64,000 nucleotides of DNA from Escallonia rubra (lineage: Eukaryota; Streptophyta; Magnoliopsida; Escalloniales; Escalloniaceae): NCBI GenBank assembly GCA_033065855.1, contig JAVXUO010002473.1, positions 124,001 to 188,000 of the forward strand, written 5' to 3'. A model generated the notes under the pieces. The model worked only from the letters and a program-made list of their open reading frames with translations, made no database searches and was not told the DNA's origin. Shown piece after piece: positions 1-14,617 of the stretch. The stretch's first letter is position 1. Every line of letters begins with the position of its first letter. The position numbers and the translations under genes were made by a program.

Positions 1-300
1 ATTCCAGGAACCTCTCCTAAGGGGCCTTGGTTATGGCGTATGTGGGACTGGCTATCCCCCCTTAAACCAATACTCTCGACAACGGTTCTCCCTCTCCAAA
101 AGCCGGCTCCTTCGCTGTAGTGGGACTGTTACACCCACGCTTTCTCCACAGCACCTCCCTCTCTGCAGGTAGGAATTCCTCGGGGCGTATTACGGTTTTT
201 CACCGAGGGGGTGGATCGAAGCAATTATAGCGAGGAATTGATATGAAATGAAGCACTTCGTCTATGGGCATTGTAAAAAGGATAGATTATGACCCTAACC
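1..300. other. Organelle-like (possible NUMT) segment upstream of CRK copy A
   Basis: This non-coding stretch is GC-balanced and resembles plant mitochondrial spacer DNA in style (for example ggaacctctcctaagggg and the cctcggggcgtattacgg region). It contrasts with the AT-rich nuclear DNA that begins near 300. The same segment recurs in copy B at 16913-17215, where it continues leftwards to about 16600. The mitochondrial origin is my inference from sequence style and was not confirmed by alignment. It could instead be an old nuclear repeat. Confidence 0.35.
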
Positions 301-600
301 GGTTCCCCCCTCCCCCCCTCCAAAAAAGCTGAACAAGTCCATTATTTCTGATAGTGAGCTTATATCCTAACAATTAGAAAACTTCTCCTTAACATTTGAG
401 CTTCACAACAGTCACTTAAACAACTACAGAACAACAATTAAAAGACACTCAACAATAAAAGTGAAAATCAAATAAGTAGGAATGTACCATCTAACATCAT
501 ATTAAAAAAGAAAGCGTTTACCTTATTGAAAGAAGGAAAGAGCACGGAAAATATTGATGTCCTTGACCCATTTTTCAGTCAACTTACTTTTTACCATATT

Positions 601-676
601 GTCAACAGTGGGATTCAGCCCGACTTGTCCTTATTCTTGTCAACAGTGGGACTCTGCCCGACTTGTCCTTATTCTT
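601..676 (+). promoter_or_regulatory. 38-bp tandem repeat with TTGAC cores, CRK-A upstream region
   Basis: Two 38-bp units (601-638 and 639-676) begin gtcaacagtggga and end ttattctt, differing at about two bases. Each unit carries GTCAA, the complement of the TTGAC core of W-boxes bound by WRKY factors, and more TTGAC/GTCAA sites lie nearby (about 562-585 and 750-756). The arrangement is conserved in copy B. A W-box-rich upstream region would fit a pathogen-responsive CRK gene, but that function is inference; the core is short and common. Confidence 0.4.
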
Positions 677-987
677 GTCTTCAACTTTCAAAATAGTGGA
701 ACATGAAAGTCACAAAGTTGTACCAGCCTGTGAACATGACCCATCTTTCAGTCAACTTACTTTTTCTCCACAAGACGACCCGTGCTTCCTATGTCAAGAA
801 AATTTTGTACAAATTGAGGCGCAAACAAGTCTATATTTAATTTTACATTTAAACGATTCAAATTGAGTGACGCGTCTTTAGTCATTATTCATCATATGAC
901 TCATTCAAATCATATCTGGACAAACATTTGTCGAGTAACAGATAATAAAAACTTTTCATGTCGTTCTAATTTATAGATTGACGACAT

Positions 988-994
988 TATAAAA
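988..994 (+). promoter_or_regulatory. TATA box candidate of CRK-A
   Basis: TATAAAA lies 222 bp upstream of the chosen start codon and is kept at the matching place in copy B (17900-17906). The spacing allows a 5' leader of about 190 bases. No other good TATA motif was seen closer to the start. Confidence 0.5.
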
Positions 995-1215
995 GCTCTT
1001 CAATCCTGATGATCTTCTCGGTTACAAGTGCAACCAAAGAGAAAAGGCATATGGAACTTTCCATCATGGTAAAATTCAAGGAGGACATTTCCAATAGATC
1101 TGAAACCTAGAAGAAGGAAAATCACGTGGAGGACTTTTTGAATAGATTTGATCGAAACCCTCAATGCTAAGTGCTAAATGCTCAAAACCTCAACATGTGA
1201 GTAGACAGAGAGAAT

Positions 1216-5169
<3,954 letters not shown>

Positions 5170-5170
5170 T

Positions 5171-5268
5171 GCTTAAGGATGCAGGTCCACTTCTATGATC
5201 GAACTACTAGCTAGGATAAGCTTAAGGATACAGGTCCATTTCTATGATCGGACTACTAGCTAGGATAA
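5171..5268 (+). repeat. 49-bp tandem duplication just after the CRK-A stop
   Basis: Two 49-bp units (5171-5219, 5220-5268) start gcttaaggat and end ctaggataa, with a few mismatches. Copy B carries only one unit at the matching place (from about 22078). The duplication therefore arose in copy A after the gene duplication, or was lost from B. It lies in the presumed 3' UTR. Confidence 0.85.
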
Positions 5269-5881
5269 GTCAGGCAGTGATGTAGCACTCCTGATATTTT
5301 CAAATATATTTTAACACTAAATTTGATGTTTGTGCAGCCAAATGCATTATTTATTGTGCGGATGAAGAATAGCTAAATCGTTTGTATTATGTTTCACAAG
5401 CTTTCTTTTAGACAGATCGGATCCTCTAACTCAACGATGTGTACTGACGCTTAAAAATGCATGTGTTTGATCATAATCAACTTAACCTTCTTGAGATCCA
5501 TCTGCTAGTATGTTTGATAGGAAACAGTTTATAGAGACTCTTGTCCTTACATCACATGCAAATTTTGCTAAAGATTTCGTTTCAACTGGTTTGATTTCTT
5601 GCCTGATGGATCCATTAATATGAAACCAAGGCGTACTAATTAACCCTTTTTTTTTCCTACAAGCTTTTAATTACTATAAGTAAACTCATGTCAACCTAAA
5701 AACCATGAAGGCCCACAACATGTGAAGATTTCAGCCACAGAAATAAAGCTTAAGAAAAAAAAATCACATCCTCTGCTTGCTAGCCATTATCCTTCTAGCT
5801 TCTCCAAGAGCTATCTCGGTCAATCCTTCCAAACTTCCCCACATTTCTCCATTATTAGTTTCAAAGCAAGACTTAATTAGT

Positions 5882-6752
5882 CCAGCAAAGCCTCCATCCG
5901 TAAAAGATTAATCACTCTGAAACCACTCTGGAACGGCAGAGATAGAGTCAATAATACTTTTAAGTATGTAATATCAAGCTTTAGTTTTCTTAATATGACT
6001 TTTGTTAAGTATGCAGTAATGTAACCGTTGTACTCCCGCCGTCTTTCAAGTTATACATGTTTTGACAAAAACAAAAAGGAAGCACCATAGCTTTCACGAT
6101 TCAACACCGGCCTTTGTTCTTATGGCCCCTTATGTTTAATATATCTGCTTTGACCTCCGTCCAAAATAACTTCCGATTTCAACTAAACTTAGATCATAGT
6201 CCGTGATAAAAAAAAATGGAAAAGAACTAGCTCGTTACTCATAATAGTCTGGTAGCCAAATTATAGCCTAACAATCAGAAAGTACTACTTTCATTTTACC
6301 TATAACAATTGAGCTTCACAACATGCATTAGAATAAAACCCTTAAGGATGAAAATAAAAAACAAATAAGTAAGAATGTAGCTCTAACATCAATTTATAAA
6401 CAGAATGTTACCATAGAGACAGAAAGGAAGAGCACTTAAAATATATCAAGCTTTTGGTTTTCTTAATATATTTTTTGTCGAGTTTGCAATGAATACTTTC
6501 CGTATTTAAACTTACACATGTTTGATCCAAAAAAAATGATAGCTTTTACAATTGAACTGCCTTTATTCTTTTGGCCTCTTAATTATTTAAAATAATTGCG
6601 TTGTCCTCCATCCAAAGTAATTTTTGGTTGTTACTAAACTTACATACTGTCCCTGACACAAAAAAAAAAAATGAGGAAACGAACTAGGTCATTACTCATA
6701 ATAGTCTAATAGCCAGCTTATAGCCTAAAAATTAGAAAATAGGCTATTCAAT
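5882..6752 (+). repeat. Degenerate remnants of a further CRK upstream region, itself locally duplicated
   Basis: No gene is visible here. About 6240-6460 resembles the CRK upstream sequence at about 340-560, with the shared order tagcctaacaatcagaaa, ttgagcttcacaaca, aaaacaaataagtaagaatgta and ggaagagcac. Within the block, about 5965-6290 and 6436-6745 are diverged tandem copies of each other (shared tattactcataatagtct and similar strings). This suggests the locus once had more CRK units than the two intact ones. Confidence 0.6.
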
Positions 6753-6907
6753 GGCATAGTCTGTTGGTGGGTCAAAGATCTTTAAAAAAAGAGGAAACGA
6801 TTTCCTCGATAATTCTCCTCAAAAGATTTTTCATATATACAGAAAATTAAACAAGAGTCAGATCTTGGATTAGGCATAGTCTGTTGGTGGGTCAAAGATC
6901 TTTAAAA
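6753..6907 (+). repeat. 35-bp exact direct repeat, 120 bp apart
   Basis: The string starting ggcatagtctgttggtgggt is present at 6753-6787 and 6873-6907 without mismatch. A second short string (attcaatggcata) occurs at about 6746 and 6914, so the two repeat pairs are staggered. This looks like local template switching or repair during insertion of neighbouring elements. Confidence 0.8.
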
Positions 6908-6929
6908 TAGGGTATTCAATGGCATATTG

Positions 6930-7125
6930 GGCATTTATAGAGGTGTCAAAGGGCAGGGCTTGGGCCGGCCAAGTCCGGGCCCAGAGGGCCAGAAAACGGG
7001 CCGGGCCAAACAGGGCTTCGGGACCCAAAAAAATGGGCCGGGCCCAGGCCCAAAGTTAGGAAATCCAAGCCCTGTCCAAGCCAATCCCAAGGCCCTAATT
7101 TTAGGGCCGGGCCGGGCCTGGGCCC

Positions 7126-7165
<40 letters not shown>
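6930..7165 (+). mobile_element. GGGCCGGGCC-rich hAT-like terminus followed by (TA)n
   Basis: The sequence tagaggtgtcaaagggcagg followed by many GGGCC/GGCCC units (6955-7125) is typical of the terminal and subterminal region of plant Ac-like hAT elements. A pure TA microsatellite (about 7131-7164) follows. I could not find a matching inverted terminus or an 8-bp target duplication, so it may be a truncated end. A reading frame across it (6927-7190) is very Pro/Gly-rich and not credible as a protein. Confidence 0.4.
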
Positions 7166-7589
7166 TTATTTTGTGATGCAAAAATATTAACACATGAAAT
7201 AAAATTTTTGATAGACTCTCATCCTTTTATGCGGGTTTGGAACCGGTTGCTTGTAATTTTGGGAAAACAAAAATGATTAGCAGTTGATTAGTTAAGCATT
7301 TTCATCTAATCCATCTGCTCCTACTTTCTCTTATCAAACATTTTGCATTTTCTCTTGACAATTCCATTTAATTTTATACCACTGCTTTTTGTTATCTAAA
7401 CTCAACAATCGATACCTACATGGCTATAAAACTTTTTCCAATGATATCTCTAAAAATTTCACTCAAACATTTTTCTAGCTTTGCATTTTACGTAGTATTA
7501 GGTATCTCATTAGAAGCATGCATCATTATACCACTTTTACTATGAATTTTCCCGTACTTTCTGGAGTTATGTTCCCCATTTATATTGCC

Positions 7590-7981
7590 TAAATTGTGTT
7601 GTTTCTAGTTCCTAAATAGTTTTTATTTTTTTCAAAATCAGTTTAGTTTTTATTTTTTTCAAAATAAAATGGATGTTTGATTACCCAGTTTTTTTTTTTT
7701 TTGAGTTTTTTTTTTTTTTTTGTGGTTTGCCATGACGGTGATGCGGTGTGGCAATAGCTGACGGCGATCGCCACCGGAGGGGGGAGGGTGGTGGTGGTCT
7801 GAAAATGAAAACTCAAAACTCTTAAATGGGAGTTTTAAAAGACAGCACTATTTTAAAAACTGATTTTCAAAACTGAAGAAGAAAAAGAAAAAATAAATTA
7901 TGTGTCAAATGCGTTTTTTTTCTCCAATTTACAAAAAAAAAAAAAATATCAGAAAACGGAAAGGTTATCAAACAGAGCCTA
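7590..7981 (-). mobile_element. MITE, copy 1 (same family as 48282-48624)
   Basis: Read on the minus strand it starts taggctctgtttgataacc at 7981. It then has homopolymer A/T runs, a GC-rich ccaccaccacc core (about 7735-7800), and near its far end a ggtaatcaaacatccatttt-type string. The same order is found in the plus-strand element at 48282-48624. No coding capacity. The left boundary is approximate and I found no certain target duplication. Confidence 0.55.
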
Positions 7982-8027
7982 ATTTTGAAACTAAAACTTT
8001 TAAAAAATGTGATGATAGTAATAAAAT

Positions 8028-8128
8028 CACATATATATATGTATGTGTGTGTGTGTGTATACACACACACACATACATAAATATGTGATGAAAGTAATAA
8101 AATCACATTTGAAGTATACAAATCACAT

Positions 8129-8170
<42 letters not shown>
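8028..8170. repeat. Compound TA/TG/CA microsatellites
   Basis: A (TA)n(TG)n(TA)(CA)n block at about 8029-8085 is followed by (TA)n at about 8132-8169. The two are linked by a short segment that repeats the motif aataaaatcacat. From 8171 to 8397 there is about 230 bp of unassigned AT-rich DNA, into which the copia element inserted. Confidence 0.9.
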
Positions 8171-8175
<5 letters not shown>

Positions 8176-8397
8176 TAAATAAGTAATTAAAGTGAAAGAA
8201 TCTGGTTCTAACGAGGAACAACGATCCAAGATTTAACCCAAAGGCTCACAGCGGCGTCTCCTCTGATAGCACGACTACCGGAAGAGTTTCGAACCCGCCC
8301 GATCAATTGTCCACAAAAAATAGATATCACAAAGTATAAAGTAAAGTAGAAATCTAAATATGATAGTTTTTATTAGTATTATTTTCTACTACAATCC

Positions 8398-9650
8398 TGT
8401 TACCCTACGGTTATTTAACTTAGGATTATATTTGATTTTGATGATAACTAACATTGATGATTATGCTGTCTAACATGCATTGAGTTGATGAAGCAATAGG
8501 AACAATCTCATACTCATACAAACGGATTATTAGACGAGCAACATGGTCAAAGACTCTCAACGGAACGCATCAAAGTGGAAATTCGACGATTGAAGTTTTC
8601 ATGCTTTTATTTCCGTCTTTGTAAACTAGACATAGAGAGATGATCGTTACGATGACTGTATACCTAGAACTTGCCCATAGGTTTCCCTTGCATCCATAAA
8701 AAGTTTTTCATGCTTTAAAAATAGGAAACTGCATTGGGATGCAATCGACTGCATGTTGGGCAGTAGGGTATTACAGTCGACTGCATTGGAATGCAGTCGA
8801 CTGCAATACTTCCAGTAGCCTATTACAGTCGACCGCATTGCATTGCAGTCGACTGCAAGTTGGAAATTTGAATTTCCAACGGCTATTTTTGGGGTTACAG
8901 TCGACTACAACGGGCATTGCAGTCGACTGCATTTACCGTTTGGCGCATTTAATGCCCCACCTAACCCCAAACGGTCATATTTATTCCCAACTCTATAAAT
9001 ACTCATCTTGGGCATTGTTTTCATTCATCAATTGCATTCAAAGCTCTCTTATCTTTCATATTCTCAAAGATCAAAGCACTTGTTCAAATCTCTCTTGTTT
9101 TCATTGATTTCTCATATTTTTCAAGAGAGCATTTATTGTGAGCTTACATTAGATAGAGATACACTTTCATAAGTCATCATATACTCATCTCTCTTGTTCT
9201 AAGTACTTCAACTTGTACTCATCTACTTCTTAAGAGTGAAATCTTGTACACATTTCTTCATTGAAAGGTTCTTGTATCAAAGCTTAGGGTTGTCAAGCTT
9301 TGGAGCTTTGGGTTTGTCAAAGCTTGTTCTTGATGGGGGCATAGCATCAAGGGATTGTAAGAGGTTCGATCTTGACCCGTGAGGAAGATCATACTAGTGG
9401 ATTCTAGGGCCTTCCAAGGGACTTCCTTGAAGGGGTGGACGTAGGCTTGTGGGTATATCAAGCCGAACCATTTAATTCTCCTTGTCAAGTATCTCTAAAC
9501 CCTTATCTCTTTACTTTATCGTTCTATATTTGTGTTGAGATTGATTGTTTGTTTATTTGAGTTATTGTGATTGAGGTTTGTTGGTTGTTAATTTTAAAGT
9601 AGTCTTAAAACCCTATTCACCCCCCCTCTAGGGTTATTTTATTGGTTTCA
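8398..9650 (+). repeat. 5' LTR of the copia element
   Basis: The 1,253-bp LTR runs from TGTTACCC to TTTCA. U3 holds the palindrome array (8741-8931), followed by a TATA box TATAAAT at 8994-9000. A C-run with ctctagggtta lies near the 3' end. It matches the 3' LTR apart from scattered substitutions, one missing palindrome unit and a shorter C-run. Confidence 0.95.
8741..8931 (+). promoter_or_regulatory. Array of seven TGCAGTCGACTGCA palindromes in U3
   Basis: Perfect or near-perfect copies of the 14-bp palindrome lie at about 8741, 8773, 8792, 8824, 8844, 8897 and 8918. Some are degenerate (gcaatcgactgca, acagtcgaccgca, acagtcgactaca). The array ends 63 bp before the TATA box. Sirevirus LTRs are known to carry tandem palindromes at this place; a role as a protein-binding enhancer is plausible but unproven. 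Confidence 0.85.
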
Positions 9651-9652
9651 AG

Positions 9653-9664
9653 TGGTATCAGAGC
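9653..9664 (+). other. Primer binding site (initiator tRNA-Met)
   Basis: TGGTATCAGAGC, two bases after the end of the 5' LTR, is the standard copia primer site complementary to the 3' end of initiator methionine tRNA. Its position confirms the LTR boundary. Confidence 0.95.
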
Positions 9665-9709
9665 CTCGGCTCTTGTTATATTGGGTAACGCCAAGAGAGT
9701 TAATCGATC

Positions 9710-11476
9710 ATGGCTTACGTTGGGGGTATGGAGGGCAGTTCTACCACTAGGCCTCCATTGTTTAATAGGACCAACTATAGTGTGTGGAAAGTTAAGATAA
9801 AAATCTACTTAGAATCTCAAGACTATGAGATGTGGGATATTGTTGAGAATGGCCCATTCGTTCTGATAAAAGTGATTGACAAGGTTGAAGAACCTAAATC
9901 AAAATCAGAGTATAGTGATCATGACAAGAAGATGATTTGTATGAATGCTAGAGCAAAAAATTGTCTTGTATGTGCTTTAGACACTAATGAACTCAATAGA
10001 GTCATTATGTGTAATTCCGCTAAGAGTATTTGGGATACTCTTCAAGTCATTCATGAAGGGACTTCTCTTCTTAGAGATTCCAAGATGAATTTATTGTTTA
10101 GAGATTATGAGTTATTCCATATGCTTCCAAATGAATCTATTACGGATATGAATACTCGTTTTACTAACATTGTGAACCCTTTGAAGCAATTGGGTAAGGA
10201 ATTCACTAATGGTGATCTAGTGAGAAAAGTGATTAGGTCCTTACCAAGAGCTTGGGATGCAAAGATCACCGCCATCCAAGAATCAAAGAATCTCAACATC
10301 TTTCCTCTTGATGAATTGATGTGTTTACTCATGACGTACGGAATGCAACTCAAGACCTTTGATCAAGAGGACGTCAAGAAGAAGCCTACATCAATTGCTC
10401 TTAAAGCTTCATCTTCAAACCTTGAGTCAAGTGATGATGATGAAGAATTTAATGAAGAGGATATGGCATTGGTTGCAAAGAACTTCAAGAAGTTCTTAAG
10501 ATTTAGAAGAAACGATGGGAGAAGGCAACAAAATGCTAGCAACGAAGAGAGGCTTTGCTACAAATGCCACAAGCCGGGACACATGAAGATGGATTGTCCC
10601 ATCTACAAAAAGGAGACGAAGGAAAGAAGAGATGTGTGGGAAAAAGCTAAAAGAAGACAATTCTCTAAGAAAGAGAACAAGGAGAAGGAAAGAGCAATGA
10701 ATGCCGAACACACTTCAACATTGAGTGACTTTGATTCAAGTGATGAAGAGAATGATCAAGCAAATGTGTGCTTCATGGCAAATGATGAGGTAAGCTCTTC
10801 TTCCGGTAGTGATAGTGATAATGAAAGTTTTGAAGATGCTTATGATAGCTTATACGAAGAATTCAAGAAAATTTTCAAGAAAAATATTATTTTGTCTAAG
10901 AAATTTCTTGAAGCTAATAAGCAAATTGAGAAGTTGATAATGGAAAATGATAAGTTGCATGCCAAGAATGAATGCATGTCTAGCCATTTATATGTAGAGC
11001 ATGTGAATAACAATTTGGTTGAATTACTTGTTAACACTCCTAGCTCAAAACAAATCTCTTCCAAAACTTTGGCTTTAGAAAAACAAAATGAAGATTTACA
11101 AGTTGAGATTTGTGATTTAAGAAAATGTCTTGAAAATTTTGTTGATGGTCAAAACAATTTGGATGTCATGCTTGGACGCCAAAGAATTGGCCTAAACAAA
11201 GGTGGTCTTGGATTAGATCCCATGGCTATGCCTCCTAAAGTTTTGCAACAACAAGCTAGGTTGAATATTCATACAAAACGACCAAAGAATTATTGCACAC
11301 CTTTTACACATTGCGGTTGGTGCAACAAGAAAGGGCATACGTCTAATCATTGTCCTTGTAGAATTGTGTTTGTTAGAGGTAGAAAGAAAATGTGGATTGT
11401 GAAAGGTCAAGAATACAAATGCAAGACTAACATCCAAGGACCCAAGAAAATTTGGGTACCAAAAGTCACTACTTGA
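9710..11476 (+). CDS. gag: Gag protein of the copia element
   Basis: An uninterrupted 588-aa frame beginning 60 bp after the LTR. The N-terminal half is a copia Gag core (NYSVWKVKIKIYLES and a SIWDTLQVIHEGT-like region). A CCHC zinc knuckle CYKCHKPGHMKMDC is near residue 285, followed by an acidic Ser-rich region, a Lys-rich coiled-coil-like stretch and a second knuckle CGWCNKKGHTSNHC near residue 535. Long Gags with an extended C-terminus are usual in Sireviruses. Gag would form the virus-like particle that packages element RNA. The stop is TGA at 11474-11476; pol continues in another frame. Confidence 0.92.
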   Translation: MAYVGGMEGSSTTRPPLFNRTNYSVWKVKIKIYLESQDYEMWDIVENGPFVLIKVIDKVEEPKSKSEYSDHDKKMICMNARAKNCLVCALDTNELNRVIMCNSAKSIWDTLQVIHEGTSLLRDSKMNLLFRDYELFHMLPNESITDMNTRFTNIVNPLKQLGKEFTNGDLVRKVIRSLPRAWDAKITAIQESKNLNIFPLDELMCLLMTYGMQLKTFDQEDVKKKPTSIALKASSSNLESSDDDEEFNEEDMALVAKNFKKFLRFRRNDGRRQQNASNEERLCYKCHKPGHMKMDCPIYKKETKERRDVWEKAKRRQFSKKENKEKERAMNAEHTSTLSDFDSSDEENDQANVCFMANDEVSSSSGSDSDNESFEDAYDSLYEEFKKIFKKNIILSKKFLEANKQIEKLIMENDKLHAKNECMSSHLYVEHVNNNLVELLVNTPSSKQISSKTLALEKQNEDLQVEICDLRKCLENFVDGQNNLDVMLGRQRIGLNKGGLGLDPMAMPPKVLQQQARLNIHTKRPKNYCTPFTHCGWCNKKGHTSNHCPCRIVFVRGRKKMWIVKGQEYKCKTNIQGPKKIWVPKVTT

Positions 11477-11489
11477 TTTGTGTTTATAG

Positions 11490-14400
11490 GTATGTCTCAA
11501 AGCAAAATCCAGTAGCAAGAAGTGGATTCTTGATAGTGGATGCTCAAGACATATGACCGGCAACATATCTCTTTTCACCTCGATTGATCTTAAGGAAGGA
11601 GGAAATGTGACCTTTGGTGACAATTCTCAAGGAAGAATCAAAGGTAAGGGAACTATTGGTAAGGAACCACATTCAATTGAGAATGTGTTATATGTTGAAG
11701 GATTGAAGCATAACTTGCTTAGTATTAGTCAATTTAGTGATAAAGGTTTTAAAGTTATCTTTGAGGCTTCTCAATGCACTATACTATCCTTGAAGAACAA
11801 TGAAACTATTGTGGTTGGTAGTAGAGATAACAATGTTTACTCCATTCAACTAAATGATTTAGCTAACCAAGATGTCAAGTGTCTTAGTGCTATTAGTGAA
11901 ACATCTTGGCTTTGGCATCGAAGACTTGGTCACATGCATATGGAGCACTTGAAGGATATTTCAAGCAAAGAACTTGTGAGGGGTCTCCCGAAGATCAAGT
12001 TTGAGAAAGATAAAGTATGTGATGCTTGTCAAATGGGTAAGCAAAAGAAGGTCTCTCACAAACCGAAGAAAATGGTATCTACTTCTAGACCCTTGCAATT
12101 ACTTCATATGGATTTGTTTGGACCAATCCCTACTACTAGTCTTGGTGGTAAATCATATTGTTTTGTTATTGTTGATGACTTTCTCGCTATACTTGGACTT
12201 TCTTTTTGGCTACCAAAGATGAATCTCTAAATGTGTTCACTTAATTTGCAAAACGTGTTCAAAATCAAAAAGGTTATTTGATTACAAACATTCGAAGTGA
12301 TCATGGTAGAGAATTTGAAAATTCAAAAATAGGAGCCTTGTGTGATGACTTTGGGATATCACATAACTTTTCGGCTCCTAGAACTCCTCAACAAAATGGT
12401 GTTGCCGAAAGAAAGAATAGGTCTTTGCAAGAAGCGGCAAGAACAATGCTTAATGAATATGGTTTACCTAAATACTTTTGGGCGGAGGCGGTCAATTGTG
12501 CATGCTTTGTTCTTAATAGAGTTATCTTGCAAAAAATTTTGTTAAAAACCCCTTATGAGCTTTTTAATGTTAAGAAACCTAAGGTGAGCTTTTTTAGAGT
12601 CTTTGGTTGCAAATGCTTTGTTTTAAATACCAAGGATCACCTTAGCAAATTTGATTCCAAAACCTTTGAGGGTATTTTTCTTGGTTACTCTAATAATAGT
12701 ATGGCATACAGAGTTTATAATAAAAGTATTTTGGTTGTTGAAGAATCCATTAATGTTACTTTTGATGAGACTAATCCTTTTCTTCGGAGGACTAACATTG
12801 TTAATGTAGATGACATGGACAATGACTTGAGAACTTTGGACATAAATGATACACTACAAGGCAACCCCAAAGAAATTGATCTAGGGGAGCAACCATCAAG
12901 TTCTCAAGGGGGAAATGAGGAAGCAATCAATGATGCTTCAAACTTGGACAACTCTCAAGAATTACCAAAAGATTGGACTTACAAAAAGGATCATCCAAGC
13001 GATCAAATCTTAGGTAATCCTTCGAGTGGGGTAAGAACTCGACGCTCTCTTCAACAGCATGTTAATATAGCATTTCTTTCCCAAATTGAACCAAAGAAAT
13101 TTTCCGAAGCTCTACATCATGAATCTTGGATGCTTGCTATGCAAGAAGAGCTAGTTCAATTTGAAAGAAATCAAGTTTGGACCCTTGTGCCTAAACCTCA
13201 AAACTTTAGGATTATAGGCACAAAATGGATTTATAGAAACAAACTTGATGAATCCGGAGTCGTGGTTAGAAACAAGGCTAGATTAGTGGCCCAAGGTTAT
13301 AACCAAGAGGAAGGAATTGATTTTGACGAAACTTATGCACCGGTAGCTAGACTTGAATATATTAGAATGCTTTTAACTTTTGCTTGCTATAGAGATTTTA
13401 AACTCTTTCAAATGGATGTCCAGAGTGCCTTTCTAAATGGTTTTATTTCGGAGGAGGTCTATGTGGCTCAACCTCCCGGCTTTGGACATGAAAAATTTCC
13501 AAACCATGTTTTCCGTCTTAGCAAAGCTCTTTATGGTTTAAAACAAGCTCCTAGAGCTTGGTATGAAAGGCTAAGTAATTTTCTTTTAGAATATGGTTTT
13601 TCAAGAGGAAAACTTGACACCACTCTTTTTATAAAATCTAAGGGCAATGACTTATTGTTGGTACAAATTTATGTTGATGATATTATATTTGGTGCTACTA
13701 ATGGATCCTTGTGCGAAGAGTTTGCTTCTTGTATGAGTAAGGAGTTTGAAATGAGCATGATGGGAGAACTCACCTTCTTCCTTGGATTGCAAATCAAACA
13801 AAGCAAGGATGAAATCTTTATCAACCAAGCCAAATACACCAAAGAGCTACTCAAGAGATTTGACATGGAAGCATCAAATGCTTTTGACACTCCAATGAGC
13901 TCTTCTTTAAAGATTGATAAAGATGAAAAGGGTAAGGATATTGATATTAAGCGCTATCGAGGTATGATCAGATCACTCATTTACCTTACCGCAAGTAGAC
14001 CCGATATAATGTTTAGTGTTTGTTTATGTGCTAGATTTCAAGCTTGTCCTAAGGAATCTCATTTGATTGCCGTCAAGAGAATCCTTAGATATCTTAAGGG
14101 CACTCATAATTTAGGGTTATGGTTTCCTAGAAACACTTCATTTTTTGACCTAATTGGTTACTCCGACGCCGACTATGCGGGTTGCAAAACCGAGCGGAAA
14201 AGTACTAGTGGAGGTTGCCAATTCCTATGTCACTCTCTTGTTTCTTGGAGTTCCAAAAAGCAAAATTCGGTTGCACTCTCTACCACCGAAGCCGAATATA
14301 TGGCGGTTGGTGCTTGTTGTGCACAAATTCTTTGGATGAAACAAACCCTTTTGGATTTTGGACTCAAGTATGATCACATACATATCTTATGCGATAATAC

Positions 14401-14617
14401 TAGTGCCATTGATTTGACCAAAAATTCTATCCAACATTCACGCACAAAGCACATAGAAATCAAACACCATTTTATCCGTGATCATGTGCAAAAAGGTGAT
14501 ATTGTTCTAGATTTCGTGGACACAAATCACCAATTAGCGGATATCTTCACTAAACCTTTAGATTCGAAGAGGTTTACCGCTCTTAGAAGAGAACTTGGCA
14601 TGTCTTCACCTATGTGA
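11490..14617 (+). pseudogene. pol: Copia Pol polyprotein (PR-INT-RT-RNaseH), interrupted
   Basis: Pol opens at about 11490 in the +1 frame relative to gag. Protease has the DSG active site (ILDSGCSRHMTG, near 11530). Integrase has an HHCC zinc region (HRRLGHMH to CDACQMG) and the D,D,E residues in LHMDLFGP, SDHGREFEN and QQNGVAERKN. RT has YVDDIIFGA (near 13675) and QMDVQSAFLNG. RNase H has SDADYAG, STTEAEY and the terminal LADIFTKPLD. The frame is lost by a single-base shift near 12182 within integrase, and a TAA stop follows at 12242-12244 in the downstream frame. Translation from 12278 to 14617 is then open (779 aa). The copy therefore cannot make full-length Pol without a bypass. Confidence 0.92.

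Noticed and set aside
663..866. 67-aa frame in the CRK-A upstream region (and its 104-aa partner at 17574-17888)
   Set aside because: The frame length differs between copies because stops are not conserved. There is no domain, and it lies in the promoter region with the TATA box downstream.
8250..8310. tRNA-like string ttcgaacccgcccgatc before the copia element
   Set aside because: No cloverleaf can be built around it: no A box or acceptor stem at the proper distance on either strand.
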